Assembly: GCA_944380925.1 (NCBI GenBank)
Contig: CALWJD010000011.1
Location: forward strand, 1-23,906
From: UMGS1491 sp944380925
GTDB taxonomy: Bacteria; Bacillota; Clostridia; Oscillospirales; Acutalibacteraceae
Direction: 5' to 3'
DNA length: 23,906 bases
The translations under genes were made by a program, and so were the position numbers. The notes under the pieces were generated by a model. It was not told the DNA's origin. It searched no databases and worked only from the letters and a program-made list of their open reading frames with translations. This document shows positions 17,363-23,906 of this stretch, piece after piece. Positions within the stretch are counted from its first letter, which is position 1; every line of letters begins with the position of its first letter.

Positions 17363-18381
17363 TGCGTAAACTGCTAAACACTCTTTACATAACAAATGAA
17401 TTAGCTTATTTATCTCTTGATAACGAAAATTTTATATGTAAAGTCGATGGTAACGAGGTTTTAAGAGTTCCGTTTGATAATATAGAAAATGTGGTTTGTT
17501 TTAATTATTTGGGTTGTTCGCCGGCGGTTATGGGAAAATGCGTAGAAAAGCTGATACCGATTAATTTTATGTCTCCGAGCGGAAAATTTTTGGCAAAAGT
17601 ATGTGGCGAAACGAAGGGTAATGTGTTTTTAAGAGTTTTTCAAATTGATAAATTTAGGGGAAATGGAATTAAACTGGCTCAAAATAGCGTAGCCGCAAAG
17701 ATAAGCGGCCATGTACGGCTTATAAAACGTTCGATGCATGATAATATAAATCTTCGTAACGATGAAGAAATCCGGAAAGTTTTGAATACTTTAAACGAGG
17801 GGATAGAAAAAATATATAGTGCTCGGGAAATTGATGAAATTTTAGGGATAGAGGGAATGTGTGCAAAAAATTATTTTTCTGTTTTTGGGAAACTGATAAC
17901 CAATGATCGAGTAAATTTTAAATTTAGTTACAGGAATAAAAGGCCTCCTCTTGATCCGATAAATGCAATTTTATCGTTTGTATACAGTCTATATACGTCA
18001 GAATATGCCTCAGCACTGGAAACGGTCGGGCTTGACAGCTATATAGGATTTTGCCATAGTTTGCGCAGCGGAAGGGCATCTTTGGCATGCGATTTGGTAG
18101 AGGAAGTTAGAGCTATTGCTGAAAGGTTTGTTCTTACACTTGTAAATCTTAGAATACTCGGTGAAAACGATTTTGAATATCAAGTTTCGGGGGCGGTGTT
18201 TTTAAATAGCGACGGGCGTAAAAAAGTAATTACAAAGTGGCAAGAAAAAAAGAGGACCTCGGTTGACCATAAGTATCTGAAACAGAAAATACAATTTGGA
18301 TTAATTCCATACGTGCAAAGTAACCTGTTGGCGAAGTATATAAGAGGCGATATAAATGAATATCCGCCATTTATTTGTTGA
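17362..18381 (+). CDS. cas1: Cas1 integrase
   Basis: This 339-residue Cas1 has the type I-C form of the active site: E164 in GIEGMCAKNYF, H232 in GFCHSLRSGR and E247 in CDLVEEVR. It catalyses insertion of new spacers at the leader end of the array. The ATG has AAGGAGG about ten bases upstream, within the end of cas4. The gene is complete, with cas2 12 bases downstream. The intact catalytic residues argue that acquisition could still work, although the array is short. Confidence 0.96.
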   Translation: MRKLLNTLYITNELAYLSLDNENFICKVDGNEVLRVPFDNIENVVCFNYLGCSPAVMGKCVEKLIPINFMSPSGKFLAKVCGETKGNVFLRVFQIDKFRGNGIKLAQNSVAAKISGHVRLIKRSMHDNINLRNDEEIRKVLNTLNEGIEKIYSAREIDEILGIEGMCAKNYFSVFGKLITNDRVNFKFSYRNKRPPLDPINAILSFVYSLYTSEYASALETVGLDSYIGFCHSLRSGRASLACDLVEEVRAIAERFVLTLVNLRILGENDFEYQVSGAVFLNSDGRKKVITKWQEKKRTSVDHKYLKQKIQFGLIPYVQSNLLAKYIRGDINEYPPFIC

Positions 18382-18393
18382 GGTAATTAATAT

Positions 18394-18684
18394 ATGATGA
18401 TAATAATAAGTTATGACGTTAGCACGGTGGATAGGAAAGGACAGACGAGACTCAGAAAAGTTGCAAAGGAATGTCAAAGACACGCTCAAAGAGTACAGAA
18501 TTCTTTGTTTGAAGCAAACTTAGATTATTCAGCATTTATGAAATTAAAGAACAAGCTGGTAAATTTAATCGATGAAAACAAAGATAGTTTGAGATTTTAT
18601 TACCTCGGTAATAATTGGGAAAGAAGAGTTGAGCATATAGGAGCTAAACCATCTTATAATCCGGAAGGCGTAATCATAGTTTAA
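18394..18684 (+). CDS. cas2: Cas2, structural partner of Cas1
   Basis: This 96-residue Cas2 has the beta-strand opening IIISYDVST with the conserved aspartate, then RLRKVAKECQRHAQRVQNSL. Near the end it has FYYLGNNWERRVEHIGAKPS, characteristic of the I-C subgroup. It bridges two Cas1 dimers in the integration complex. Two ATGs in tandem (18394 and 18397) are both possible starts, with GAGGTAATTA upstream. The stop lies directly against the leader inverted repeat. Confidence 0.95.
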   Translation: MMIIISYDVSTVDRKGQTRLRKVAKECQRHAQRVQNSLFEANLDYSAFMKLKNKLVNLIDENKDSLRFYYLGNNWERRVEHIGAKPSYNPEGVIIV

Positions 18685-18843
18685 GGCGAACCATATGTAA
18701 CCCTAAAATGCTGATAGGTTCGCCACGTACCTTTTGTTTGATTTGTACATAAAGTTGGTGTATAATATAGAAGTGTTTGTTAAACACGGTCCGCTTCTTG
18801 ATTGTAGGTGTAAGCATATGGCGAAAAATCGGCGATTTTTGCT
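18685..18843 (+). promoter_or_regulatory. CRISPR leader with promoter and structured ends
   Basis: The 159-base leader starts with a perfect 8-bp inverted repeat, GGCGAACC (18685-18692) and GGTTCGCC (18717-18724). A consensus-like promoter follows: TTGATT (18738-18743), 17 bases, TATAAT (18761-18766), directing transcription into the array. Just before repeat 1 lies the palindrome AAAAATCG-G-CGATTTTT (18825-18841). New spacers are expected to enter at the 18843/18844 junction. Confidence 0.8.
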
Positions 18844-19214
18844 GTCGCACCTCGCAAGAGGTGCGTGAGTTGAAATTTTTACAATTTATTGTTGTGTTGT
18901 ATGTGTTTTTTGGTCGCACCTCGCAAGAGGTGCGTGAGTTGAAATTAGTCAATGGTTTTGTGTGCCGTTGACTTTTTTGTCGCACCTCGCAAGAGGTGCG
19001 TGAGTTGAAATTTTCAGTTATCCACGGCGCCCTATCGATGTAAATGTCGCACCTCGCAAGAGGTGCGTGAGTTGAAATCGGTAGCTGCGAGGGAGTTTAA
19101 ACGTGCAAAATTAGTCGCACCTCGCAAGAGGTGCGTGAGTTGAAATTAGCGAGGAGCGAAAGGGCGGAGCGCAAGCGATGAGTCGCACCTCGCAAGAGGT
19201 GCGTGAGTTGAAAT
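18844..19214 (+). CRISPR. Type I-C CRISPR array, six repeats and five spacers
   Basis: Six identical 33-base repeats begin at 18844, 18913, 18979, 19046, 19114 and 19182. The spacers between them are 36, 33, 34, 35 and 35 bases. Each repeat has an 8-bp stem, CGCACCTC with GAGGTGCG, closed by the GNRA-type tetraloop GCAA. The 3' part TGAGTTGAAAT would form an 11-base crRNA 5' handle if Cas5c cuts at the stem base. Orientation follows from the adjacent leader and the GTTGAAAT repeat end. All six repeats, including the last, are perfect. No spacer was seen to match elsewhere in the window. Confidence 0.97.
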
Positions 19215-19215
19215 T

Positions 19216-19611
19216 TTGCGGAATATACCGGAACATGCAGACACAGATAAAATGTGGATATGCGGTCAATACTGGCCATCAGACGATTTGGTAGAAATCG
19301 CAATTATTGATGAGGGTATCGGTATTTATAGGAGTATGATTAAAAATAAGGCGCATCGTGAATGTATAAAAACTAGATTAAGTGCGATTGAAATGGCTTT
19401 AAAAGCCGATATTTCCGAATCTTTTTTCCCTTCATCAAAACAAAAAAGAAATGATGATATTTGGGCAAATTCAGGTTTTGGTCTGTATACGGTTAGTGAG
19501 ATATGCAAAAAATTAGGCGGTAATTTTTGCATAATTAGTTATGGGAACTATGTATTTGTAGACGCTGAAAATACCCAAATCGGTATTACTTCTTTTAGCG
19601 GTAATCTTTGA
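19216..19611 (+). pseudogene. C-terminal fragment of a GHKL (HATPase) ATPase
   Basis: The reading frame starts directly after the last CRISPR repeat with RNIPEHADTDKMWICGQ, which matches the N-box end (usually N-x-x-EH). It continues VEIAIIDEGIGI (G1 box DxGxG) and SGFGLYTVSEICKKLGG (G2 box). About 130 codons remain and everything upstream of the N-box is gone. Related full-length proteins are stand-alone GHKL ATPases, often beside STAS-like proteins, and bind ATP. With no start codon or promoter of its own, this is a relic created at the array boundary. The TTG at 19216 is unlikely to be a true start. Confidence 0.8.
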
Positions 19612-19925
19612 GTGACAACTCTTGCAAAGGCTCATCAAGTTTTCTTCGTTGTGCGTACTGCCTTTGAGAGGGGGACGATGTGATGTGCTTCCTCCACAGG
19701 TTTCAAGATATTTTTCTTCTCGCATAGCTCACGAACCGGGTGCTTCTTTATGTAAATCTGCCGTATCTTTCGCCGCCTGTTACTGTATCTTTTGTAGGTG
19801 TTCGGATCACGCTGATATTTGTTGTAATGCTTGATTACGAGTTTGGTATGTTTCTCGCAGTATGGGCTTTCAGATAACTCTGCGCGTCCGCTGAATCTAC
19901 ATGAACTTTTCGGTTTCTTTGGCAT
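19600..19925 (-). pseudogene. Phage HNH endonuclease, frameshifted and lacking one zinc Cys
   Basis: The gene starts at ATG 19925 (minus strand) behind AAGGAG. It encodes a basic HNH protein of the kind found beside phage terminases: HPVRELCEKKN, then EEAHHIVPLSK and NLMSLCKSCHSK. The frame breaks at 19660-19663, where one missing G separates PLSK from GSTHNEENLM. Family members have CxxC before the HNH core. Here the first cysteine is Arg (codon at 19731-19733, CGT, one transition from TGT), so the zinc site is damaged too. The true C terminus is uncertain because the frame runs antisense into the ATPase remnant. Confidence 0.8.
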
Positions 19926-20160
19926 ATTATCTACTCCTTATTTTTTAGCATACAAAAATGTCCTCAGATTTCTCCAAGAGCATTTAATATTCTTCGCTAT
20001 TATATATAAAAAAGCTTGTATTTCTTTTAAAAATGTGCCACGCTGGAAAGGTAAAGGTGATGTTATCCGAAGTGGTAAAAAATGGTCGAAAATGTCGAAC
20101 GATTTTTCGGGTCGTTTTGTCATAATCTGGTCATAGATTAATTTGAAAGGAAAATTATTT

Positions 20161-20700
20161 GTGAAATTAAAATTTAAAAGTTTTTTATCAAAAATATTGG
20201 TAGTTTTTATGTTGTCTGGAACCATGTTTTTTTGTGGAGGAGGTGTTAATGCGGCCAGAGTTTCTGACACTGCTTCCCGGTTAGAATATGTTTGTTTTCC
20301 TAGTGCTATTACTGCGTGGTTAAGGAACATGGATGTTGAAGATTGGGAGTGTGCCGAAATGATAAGCGTAGGCGGACAAACATCTTTTAAGTTTTCTAGA
20401 AAAGGTTGGAGTGGACGCATTGTTTTACCAACTGATGCGGCTTTGTTTTCCGAAAGAATATTTTTAAACATTTTTTATGAATTTGACACAGCCCAACCGG
20501 GTAAAGAACTTACCATAGATAATATAATTATTGATGGACAGGAGGACGAGATACGTAGCATGAGTTTTTGTTGCGAGTATGGGGGTGATTTGTTTAATGT
20601 GGAATTTTCATATCCGACTCGAATGTTACAATTGTCTTCAAACACAATAGGCGGTATAAAAAGATTTCGATTGAGTGAGGATACATATAGTTTAAAATAG
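20161..20700 (+). CDS. Secreted protein of unknown function
   Basis: This hypothetical protein has 179 residues when started at GTG 20161, behind GAAAGGA. A start at TTG 20143 would overlap that site. An N-terminal signal peptide is clear: basic KLKFKSFLSK, hydrophobic ILVVFMLSGTMFF, and a likely cleavage after VNA. The mature part of about 150 residues is mixed alpha/beta, has several cysteines, and has no recognised domain. It would act outside the membrane. A second unrecognised gene follows 68 bases later, with a strong terminator after it, so the two probably form one unit. Confidence 0.6.
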   Translation: MKLKFKSFLSKILVVFMLSGTMFFCGGGVNAARVSDTASRLEYVCFPSAITAWLRNMDVEDWECAEMISVGGQTSFKFSRKGWSGRIVLPTDAALFSERIFLNIFYEFDTAQPGKELTIDNIIIDGQEDEIRSMSFCCEYGGDLFNVEFSYPTRMLQLSSNTIGGIKRFRLSEDTYSLK

Positions 20701-20768
20701 GTTTTTTCTTTAGGAATATCAATAGTAATGGATTATATTTTGAATTAGTAAAAAGGGGGTGAAATTTT

Positions 20769-21170
20769 ATGCCACATTATCGGATTAATGCTCCAGGTCA
20801 ACATGGTCAGAATGTTAAAAGGCTTCACGAAGATGCGAGAGATTATATTAAAGAAGTGTACAGCCCAGTGCGCTTTCCACTTACTCCTGGGGATCATGAG
20901 TCTAAAACGTATCGTGGTACGCGTCACTTTGCAATTCGCATTCGAACATGGGCAAATGTTCCGGTGGAGGAACGTGGGAGTCCTGCTGGTGGCGACCGTT
21001 ATACACCGTTGCCTACTGATATAGCTATTCATTGTGTTCTAGCTAACCATGGGCCTGTAGCTAATATTTATAGTGTTGTTTTGGATCCCGGTGATATAGT
21101 TCAGTGGTCGAGCCCTAGAGGTGGTGCCCAGTTTAGAAAGAATGTCTTGAAACGTATGATTAACCCATAA
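20769..21170 (+). CDS. Unrecognised 133-residue protein rich in His, Arg and Pro
   Basis: The ATG at 20769 has a strong ribosome binding site, GGGGGTG. The product begins MPHYRINAPGQHGQNVKRLH and has a central TYRGTRHFAIRIRTWANVPV. It lacks a signal peptide and membrane segments. It is richer in G and C, with more CGT and GGT codons, than most of its neighbours, which hints at a separate origin. No family was recognised. The terminator at 21189 follows closely. Pairing with the secreted protein upstream is inferred from spacing only. Confidence 0.55.
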   Translation: MPHYRINAPGQHGQNVKRLHEDARDYIKEVYSPVRFPLTPGDHESKTYRGTRHFAIRIRTWANVPVEERGSPAGGDRYTPLPTDIAIHCVLANHGPVANIYSVVLDPGDIVQWSSPRGGAQFRKNVLKRMINP

Positions 21171-21188
21171 ATTAAGTTTATAAATATG

Positions 21189-21221
21189 ACATCTGAATCT
21201 GAAAAGGTTCAGGTGTTTTTT
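21189..21221 (+). terminator. Rho-independent terminator after the two orphan genes
   Basis: ACATCTGAATC pairs with GGTTCAGGTGT over 11 positions (including G-U pairs) around a TGAAAA loop. It is followed directly by a T-run to 21221. Confidence 0.85.
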
Positions 21222-21344
21222 CTTGCTTATATGGGTAGTTTAAATCACCACCGATGCAGCGAAACGCAACGGGCGTGGGGCGACACGCAAAAACGTCCGA
21301 TTCAAACAGGGTATTAACCAAATTATAGATAAAAAGTTGTAAAA

Positions 21345-21635
21345 ATGGCAAAAGACGGGACATACAGAGGCGGACACAGGGTTAGAGCCGGAGATAAGCC
21401 TGACCCATTGGTAGACAAAATATTATCGGGTGTGGTTGCACGAATTTTAAACACAGATGATTTCGATACAGATTTCGAAGCAGAGGATTTTTCAGACGGA
21501 GTAGAACTTCAAGGCGAGGAAATTCCAAAACCAAGCGAATACTTGAGCTCTTTACAAAAAGGCGGTGAAAACCTCGGTGCAGATAAAATTTTCAAGGAAA
21601 CGTGGATTCGATTTGAATTGTTTGTGCAAAATTAA
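21345..21635 (+). pseudogene. P27-type phage terminase small subunit, 3'-truncated
   Basis: The 96-residue frame begins MAKDGTYRGGHRVRAGDKP, then ADKIFKETW near its end. This matches the N-terminal part of P27-family phage terminase small subunits, which recognise packaging sites on phage DNA. After KETW the homology stops, and an unrelated tail IRFELFVQN runs to a stop; full-length members are longer. No strong ribosome binding site precedes the ATG. The HNH gene that normally accompanies terS lies 1.4 kb away in the opposite orientation, so this packaging module has been rearranged. Confidence 0.75.
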
Positions 21636-21663
21636 TTTATTACTTAAATTTAATAACTATTAT

Positions 21664-21692
21664 TTGACAATATAAAATAAGCATAATATAAT
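21664..21692 (+). promoter_or_regulatory. Consensus sigma-70 promoter of the ankyrin gene
   Basis: TTGACA (21664-21669) and TATAAT (21687-21692) are separated by exactly 17 bases, a perfect vegetative promoter, 67 bases before the ATG at 21760. No operator is obvious, so expression is likely strong and constitutive. Confidence 0.9.
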
Positions 21693-21759
21693 ATCAGTAG
21701 AGTGTTATTTTGCACGAACACTTTATAGAAAAAACAAATTAAAGTATAGGATGTAAATA

Positions 21760-22389
21760 ATGATAAAAAATTTTAAATTAAAAATGGTTTTAGGAGTAAT
21801 GGCTTTACTTGTAGGAATGTTTTCAACACAGATAAATGCGTATACAATTGAAGAATTTACATCAGCCCTTTCATGTTCTGACATTTTGCGAACCAAGTTG
21901 ATATTGAAAGAAAATCCTGAATTTATTAATACCAAAATAGAAAATAGTTACTACGGAAAATGTACTCCGCTCGCACTTGCGGTACACTATTGTAATAGGG
22001 ACAACGTAAGATTGTTGCTGGAATATGGTGCAGACCCAAATATTCCCGATGATATAGGAAGAATACCACTGCATTTTGCTCCTTCTGAAAACATAGCAAA
22101 TATTTTGCTTTCACATGGAGCAGAAATAGATGCTGTTGATGAGGATGGAAAAACGCCGCTTCATTATGCTGCAATGAAAGATAATTACTACGTAGGTATG
22201 TTATTAGTTAACAAGGGAGCGGATGTTACTAAGGTTGATAAATATGGATACACTGCTTTAAAGTATGCAAAAGAAACCATTTCAAAAGAAGTTACAATCG
22301 GTCGATTCACAACAAGCCGCTTAGACAGTATTATTTGGCACAAAGAAAATGAATTGAAAAGTCTACAAATAACGTGTGACACTTTTTAG
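21760..22389 (+). CDS. Secreted ankyrin-repeat protein
   Basis: This 209-residue protein has a signal peptide (KNFKLKMVLGVMALLVGMFS, cleavage probably after INA). About four ankyrin repeats follow over residues 45-175. The clearest is DGKTPLHYAAMKDNYYVGM; another reads TPLALAVHYCNRDNVRLLL. The repeat ends LLEYGADPN, LLSHGAEID and LVNKGADVT are regular. Ankyrin repeats bind other proteins; here the protein would do so in the cell wall or outside the cell. AGGATG lies before the ATG. It is a single-gene unit, complete and undamaged. No catalytic domain is present. Confidence 0.85.
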   Translation: MIKNFKLKMVLGVMALLVGMFSTQINAYTIEEFTSALSCSDILRTKLILKENPEFINTKIENSYYGKCTPLALAVHYCNRDNVRLLLEYGADPNIPDDIGRIPLHFAPSENIANILLSHGAEIDAVDEDGKTPLHYAAMKDNYYVGMLLVNKGADVTKVDKYGYTALKYAKETISKEVTIGRFTTSRLDSIIWHKENELKSLQITCDTF

Positions 22390-22431
22390 AAGTATTACAT
22401 TGTCAAATGATTGTTGTTTACTTATAAAAAA

Positions 22432-22463
22432 TATCGCCGAAGGTAATGACCTCTTCGGCGATA
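22432..22463. terminator. Strong hairpin after the ankyrin gene
   Basis: TATCGCCGAAG (22432-22442) pairs with CTTCGGCGATA (22453-22463), an 11-bp perfect stem. It has a plain position for a terminator, but only a weak T-rich tail follows, so termination may be partial or in the other direction. Confidence 0.55.
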
Positions 22464-22626
22464 ATACATTTCTATCTAATGTCCGATTATTTTTAACTTA
22501 AATTTTTGGATTGTAGTGTATACCTATACACAAACATTTTTAAGCCATCATAGCGTGAAACAGGTCTGCACAAATTTTCATAATCGTAGCTCCTGGGACA
22601 CCCAGAGAAAATCTCTGATTTTCGTG

Positions 22627-22776
22627 ATGGGTGATGGTTCTTACATTTGGCTCGTCGGAGATATTTTGTGGTGCGCTCTCGACTTCACATCAGGCACTTA
22701 CGGCAGAGCACTTCTTGATTTTGTACAAGTGATTCTCGCCGTTTGCGGAATAATTTCTTGGAAAAAGCAAAAATAG
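22627..22776 (+). pseudogene. C-terminal fragment of a small membrane protein
   Basis: From ATG 22627 the frame gives about 49 residues with two membrane-like segments. One begins YIWLVGDILWCALDF, the other DFVQVILAVCGIISW, and a KKQK end follows. The in-frame sequence upstream to 22516 does not look coding and no ribosome binding site is seen. The ending resembles the last helices of PnuC/YgjV-like membrane proteins, but the match is too short to be certain. It is best regarded as the tail of a lost gene. Confidence 0.4.
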
Positions 22777-22839
22777 TTGATTAAGCCGAGAACCTAAGTT
22801 AATATGGGAGTAGAAATAAAATTTAGGAGCAAGAAATAT

Positions 22840-23775
22840 ATGGATAAAAAAGCAGAACTTGTGATTTTTGAGGCACAGAACAGTGATGTTAAATTAGAAG
22901 TAAATATTGAAAATGAAACGGTATGGTTATCGCTTGACCAGATGTCGGAGTTGTTTGAAAGAGATAAATCAACGATTTCAAGACACATAAAGAATATATT
23001 TAAAGATGGAGAATTATCACAAAATTCAGTTGTTGCAAATTTTGCAACAACTGCTTCGGACGGCAAAATATATGACGTCACTTTCTATGATTTAGACGTA
23101 ATAATCTCAGTTGGATATAGAGTAAAATCCAAGCGAGGTGTAGAGTTTCGCAAGTGGGCAAATAGCGTTTTAAAAGATTACATACTCAAAGGCTATGCCG
23201 TGAATAATAATCGTATAAATGAACTTGGCGAGGTTATACGAATTATGAAACGTGCGAAAAGCAACCAGATTGAAAGTAATCAGCTTTTAGATGTAATCGA
23301 AAAATATACTTTAGCCCTTGATTTACTTGATGATTACGACCATCAGAAAATAGAAAAACCAAAAGGAAATACCGCAACTTACACTTTGACATACGAAGAA
23401 TGTAGAAAAGTCATAGACGGCATGAAGTTTGGCAGTGAGAGTGAGCTTTTCGGAAATGAAAAAGACGATTCATTTAAATCGAGCATAAACGCAATCTATC
23501 AGACATTTGGCGGTCAAGATGTGTATCCAACGCTTGAAGAGAAAGCGGCAAATCTTTTATATTTGATAACAAAAAATCATTCGTTTTCAGACGGAAACAA
23601 GCGAATCGCAGCAGCATTATTTCTATATTTTCTTGATAAAAATAACGCTTTGTTTATTGACGGTAAAAAAGTAGTTGACGATTATACACTTGTTGCGGTG
23701 ACAATTATGACTGCAGAGTCAAAGCCGGACGAAAAAGATACCATGATAAAACTGATAATGAACTTTTTAATTTAA
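22840..23775 (+). CDS. RhuM-family protein with C-terminal Fic/Doc domain
   Basis: This 311-residue protein starts at ATG 22840 behind TTAGGAG, preferred over ATG 22804, which lies upstream of that site. The N-terminal RhuM domain (about residues 1-110) has ETVWLSLDQMSELF and VIISVGYRVKSKRGVEFRKW. A Fic/Doc domain fills the C-terminal half, with the catalytic loop HSFSDGNKR at residues 247-255. Fic proteins usually transfer AMP, and Doc proteins phosphate, onto target proteins, often as toxins. The histidine and DGNKR are intact, although the usual proline after His is Ser. No partner antitoxin gene is adjacent. Targets are unknown; a toxin or anti-phage role is inferred. Confidence 0.9.
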   Translation: MDKKAELVIFEAQNSDVKLEVNIENETVWLSLDQMSELFERDKSTISRHIKNIFKDGELSQNSVVANFATTASDGKIYDVTFYDLDVIISVGYRVKSKRGVEFRKWANSVLKDYILKGYAVNNNRINELGEVIRIMKRAKSNQIESNQLLDVIEKYTLALDLLDDYDHQKIEKPKGNTATYTLTYEECRKVIDGMKFGSESELFGNEKDDSFKSSINAIYQTFGGQDVYPTLEEKAANLLYLITKNHSFSDGNKRIAAALFLYFLDKNNALFIDGKKVVDDYTLVAVTIMTAESKPDEKDTMIKLIMNFLI

Positions 23776-23800
23776 AAAATAAAAGCTAATTATTTTCTGA

Positions 23801-23825
23801 AACGCTCCCAAATAGGAGCGTTTTT
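23801..23825 (+). terminator. Rho-independent terminator after RhuM-Fic
   Basis: AACGCTCC (23801-23808) pairs with GGAGCGTT (23815-23822), running into a T5 tract. Confidence 0.85.
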
Positions 23826-23841
23826 CATATTGTATGCAGAA

Positions 23842-23864
23842 AACCACGCGATAGTCGCGTGGTT
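23842..23864. repeat. Perfect 10-bp hairpin near the window end
   Basis: AACCACGCGA (23842-23851) pairs perfectly with TCGCGTGGTT (23855-23864) around a 3-base loop TAG. No T-run follows on the plus strand. It could be a second terminator for a gene arriving from the right, or an operator. Confidence 0.6.
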
Positions 23865-23906
23865 CAGTAATAGCTTAAGCGATATAAGGACGATATAAAA
23901 CTCCTT

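Noticed and set aside
18674..18985. Reading frames through the CRISPR leader and array, on both strands
   Set aside because: They consist of translated repeats and leader; the periodic amino-acid pattern comes from the array.
19938..20471. 177-residue minus-strand frame opposite the secreted-protein gene
   Set aside because: It lies antisense to a gene with a clear signal peptide and ribosome binding site, and shows no family pattern.
1..23906. tRNA or rRNA genes as integration targets
   Set aside because: No cloverleaf with a T-loop GGTTCRAAT-type motif, and no rRNA signature, was seen on either strand.

Overview
The window is AT-rich, with strong GGAGG-type ribosome binding sites, TTG/GTG starts and tandem large serine recombinases. 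It looks like a low-GC Firmicute chromosome (Clostridia or Negativicutes), probably gut-derived; no ribosomal or housekeeping gene is present to fix the taxon.

Layout. (1) 1-4102: end of a prophage-like element: the tail of a LysM protein, a small holin-like membrane protein, a small HTH/zinc-finger protein, two overlapping large serine recombinases and a small acidic protein. (2) 4124-4651: a palindromic cassette with two ~130-bp, nearly identical inverted arms (each containing a terminator) around a non-coding core with iteron-like motifs. (3) 4655-10837: gene remnants: fragments of a serine recombinase, an RHH-type antitoxin, the small acidic gene and a RhuM protein (all minus strand), a frameshifted Y-family DNA polymerase, the C-terminal half of a type I restriction HsdR, and a DUF262/DUF1524 (GmrSD-like) protein that has lost its 5' end and carries two frameshifts. 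(4) 11023-19214: a complete type I-C CRISPR-Cas locus, cas3-cas5-cas8c(-cas11c)-cas7-cas4-cas1-cas2, with promoter, leader and a six-repeat array. (5) 19215-21635: the array abuts a truncated GHKL ATPase; then a frameshifted HNH nuclease, two unrecognised small genes and a truncated P27-type terminase small subunit. (6) 21664-23864: a secreted ankyrin-repeat protein with a consensus promoter, a membrane-protein remnant and an intact RhuM-Fic protein.

How it fits together. The CRISPR-Cas operon is the one large module with every frame open, set among decayed phage and defence genes. Its genes are tightly packed or overlapping and should be one transcript. Cas3 is the nuclease-helicase; Cas5, Cas7, Cas8c and Cas11c form Cascade; Cas5c replaces Cas6 for crRNA processing; Cas4, Cas1 and Cas2 acquire spacers. 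Cas11c appears to come from an internal start in cas8c, preceded by a near-perfect Shine-Dalgarno sequence.

The least explained features are the palindromic cassette at 4124-4651, the gene mosaic beside it, the repeated single-A losses in A-runs of the remnants, and the two orphan genes at 20161-21170. No wholly new system could be proven from sequence alone.
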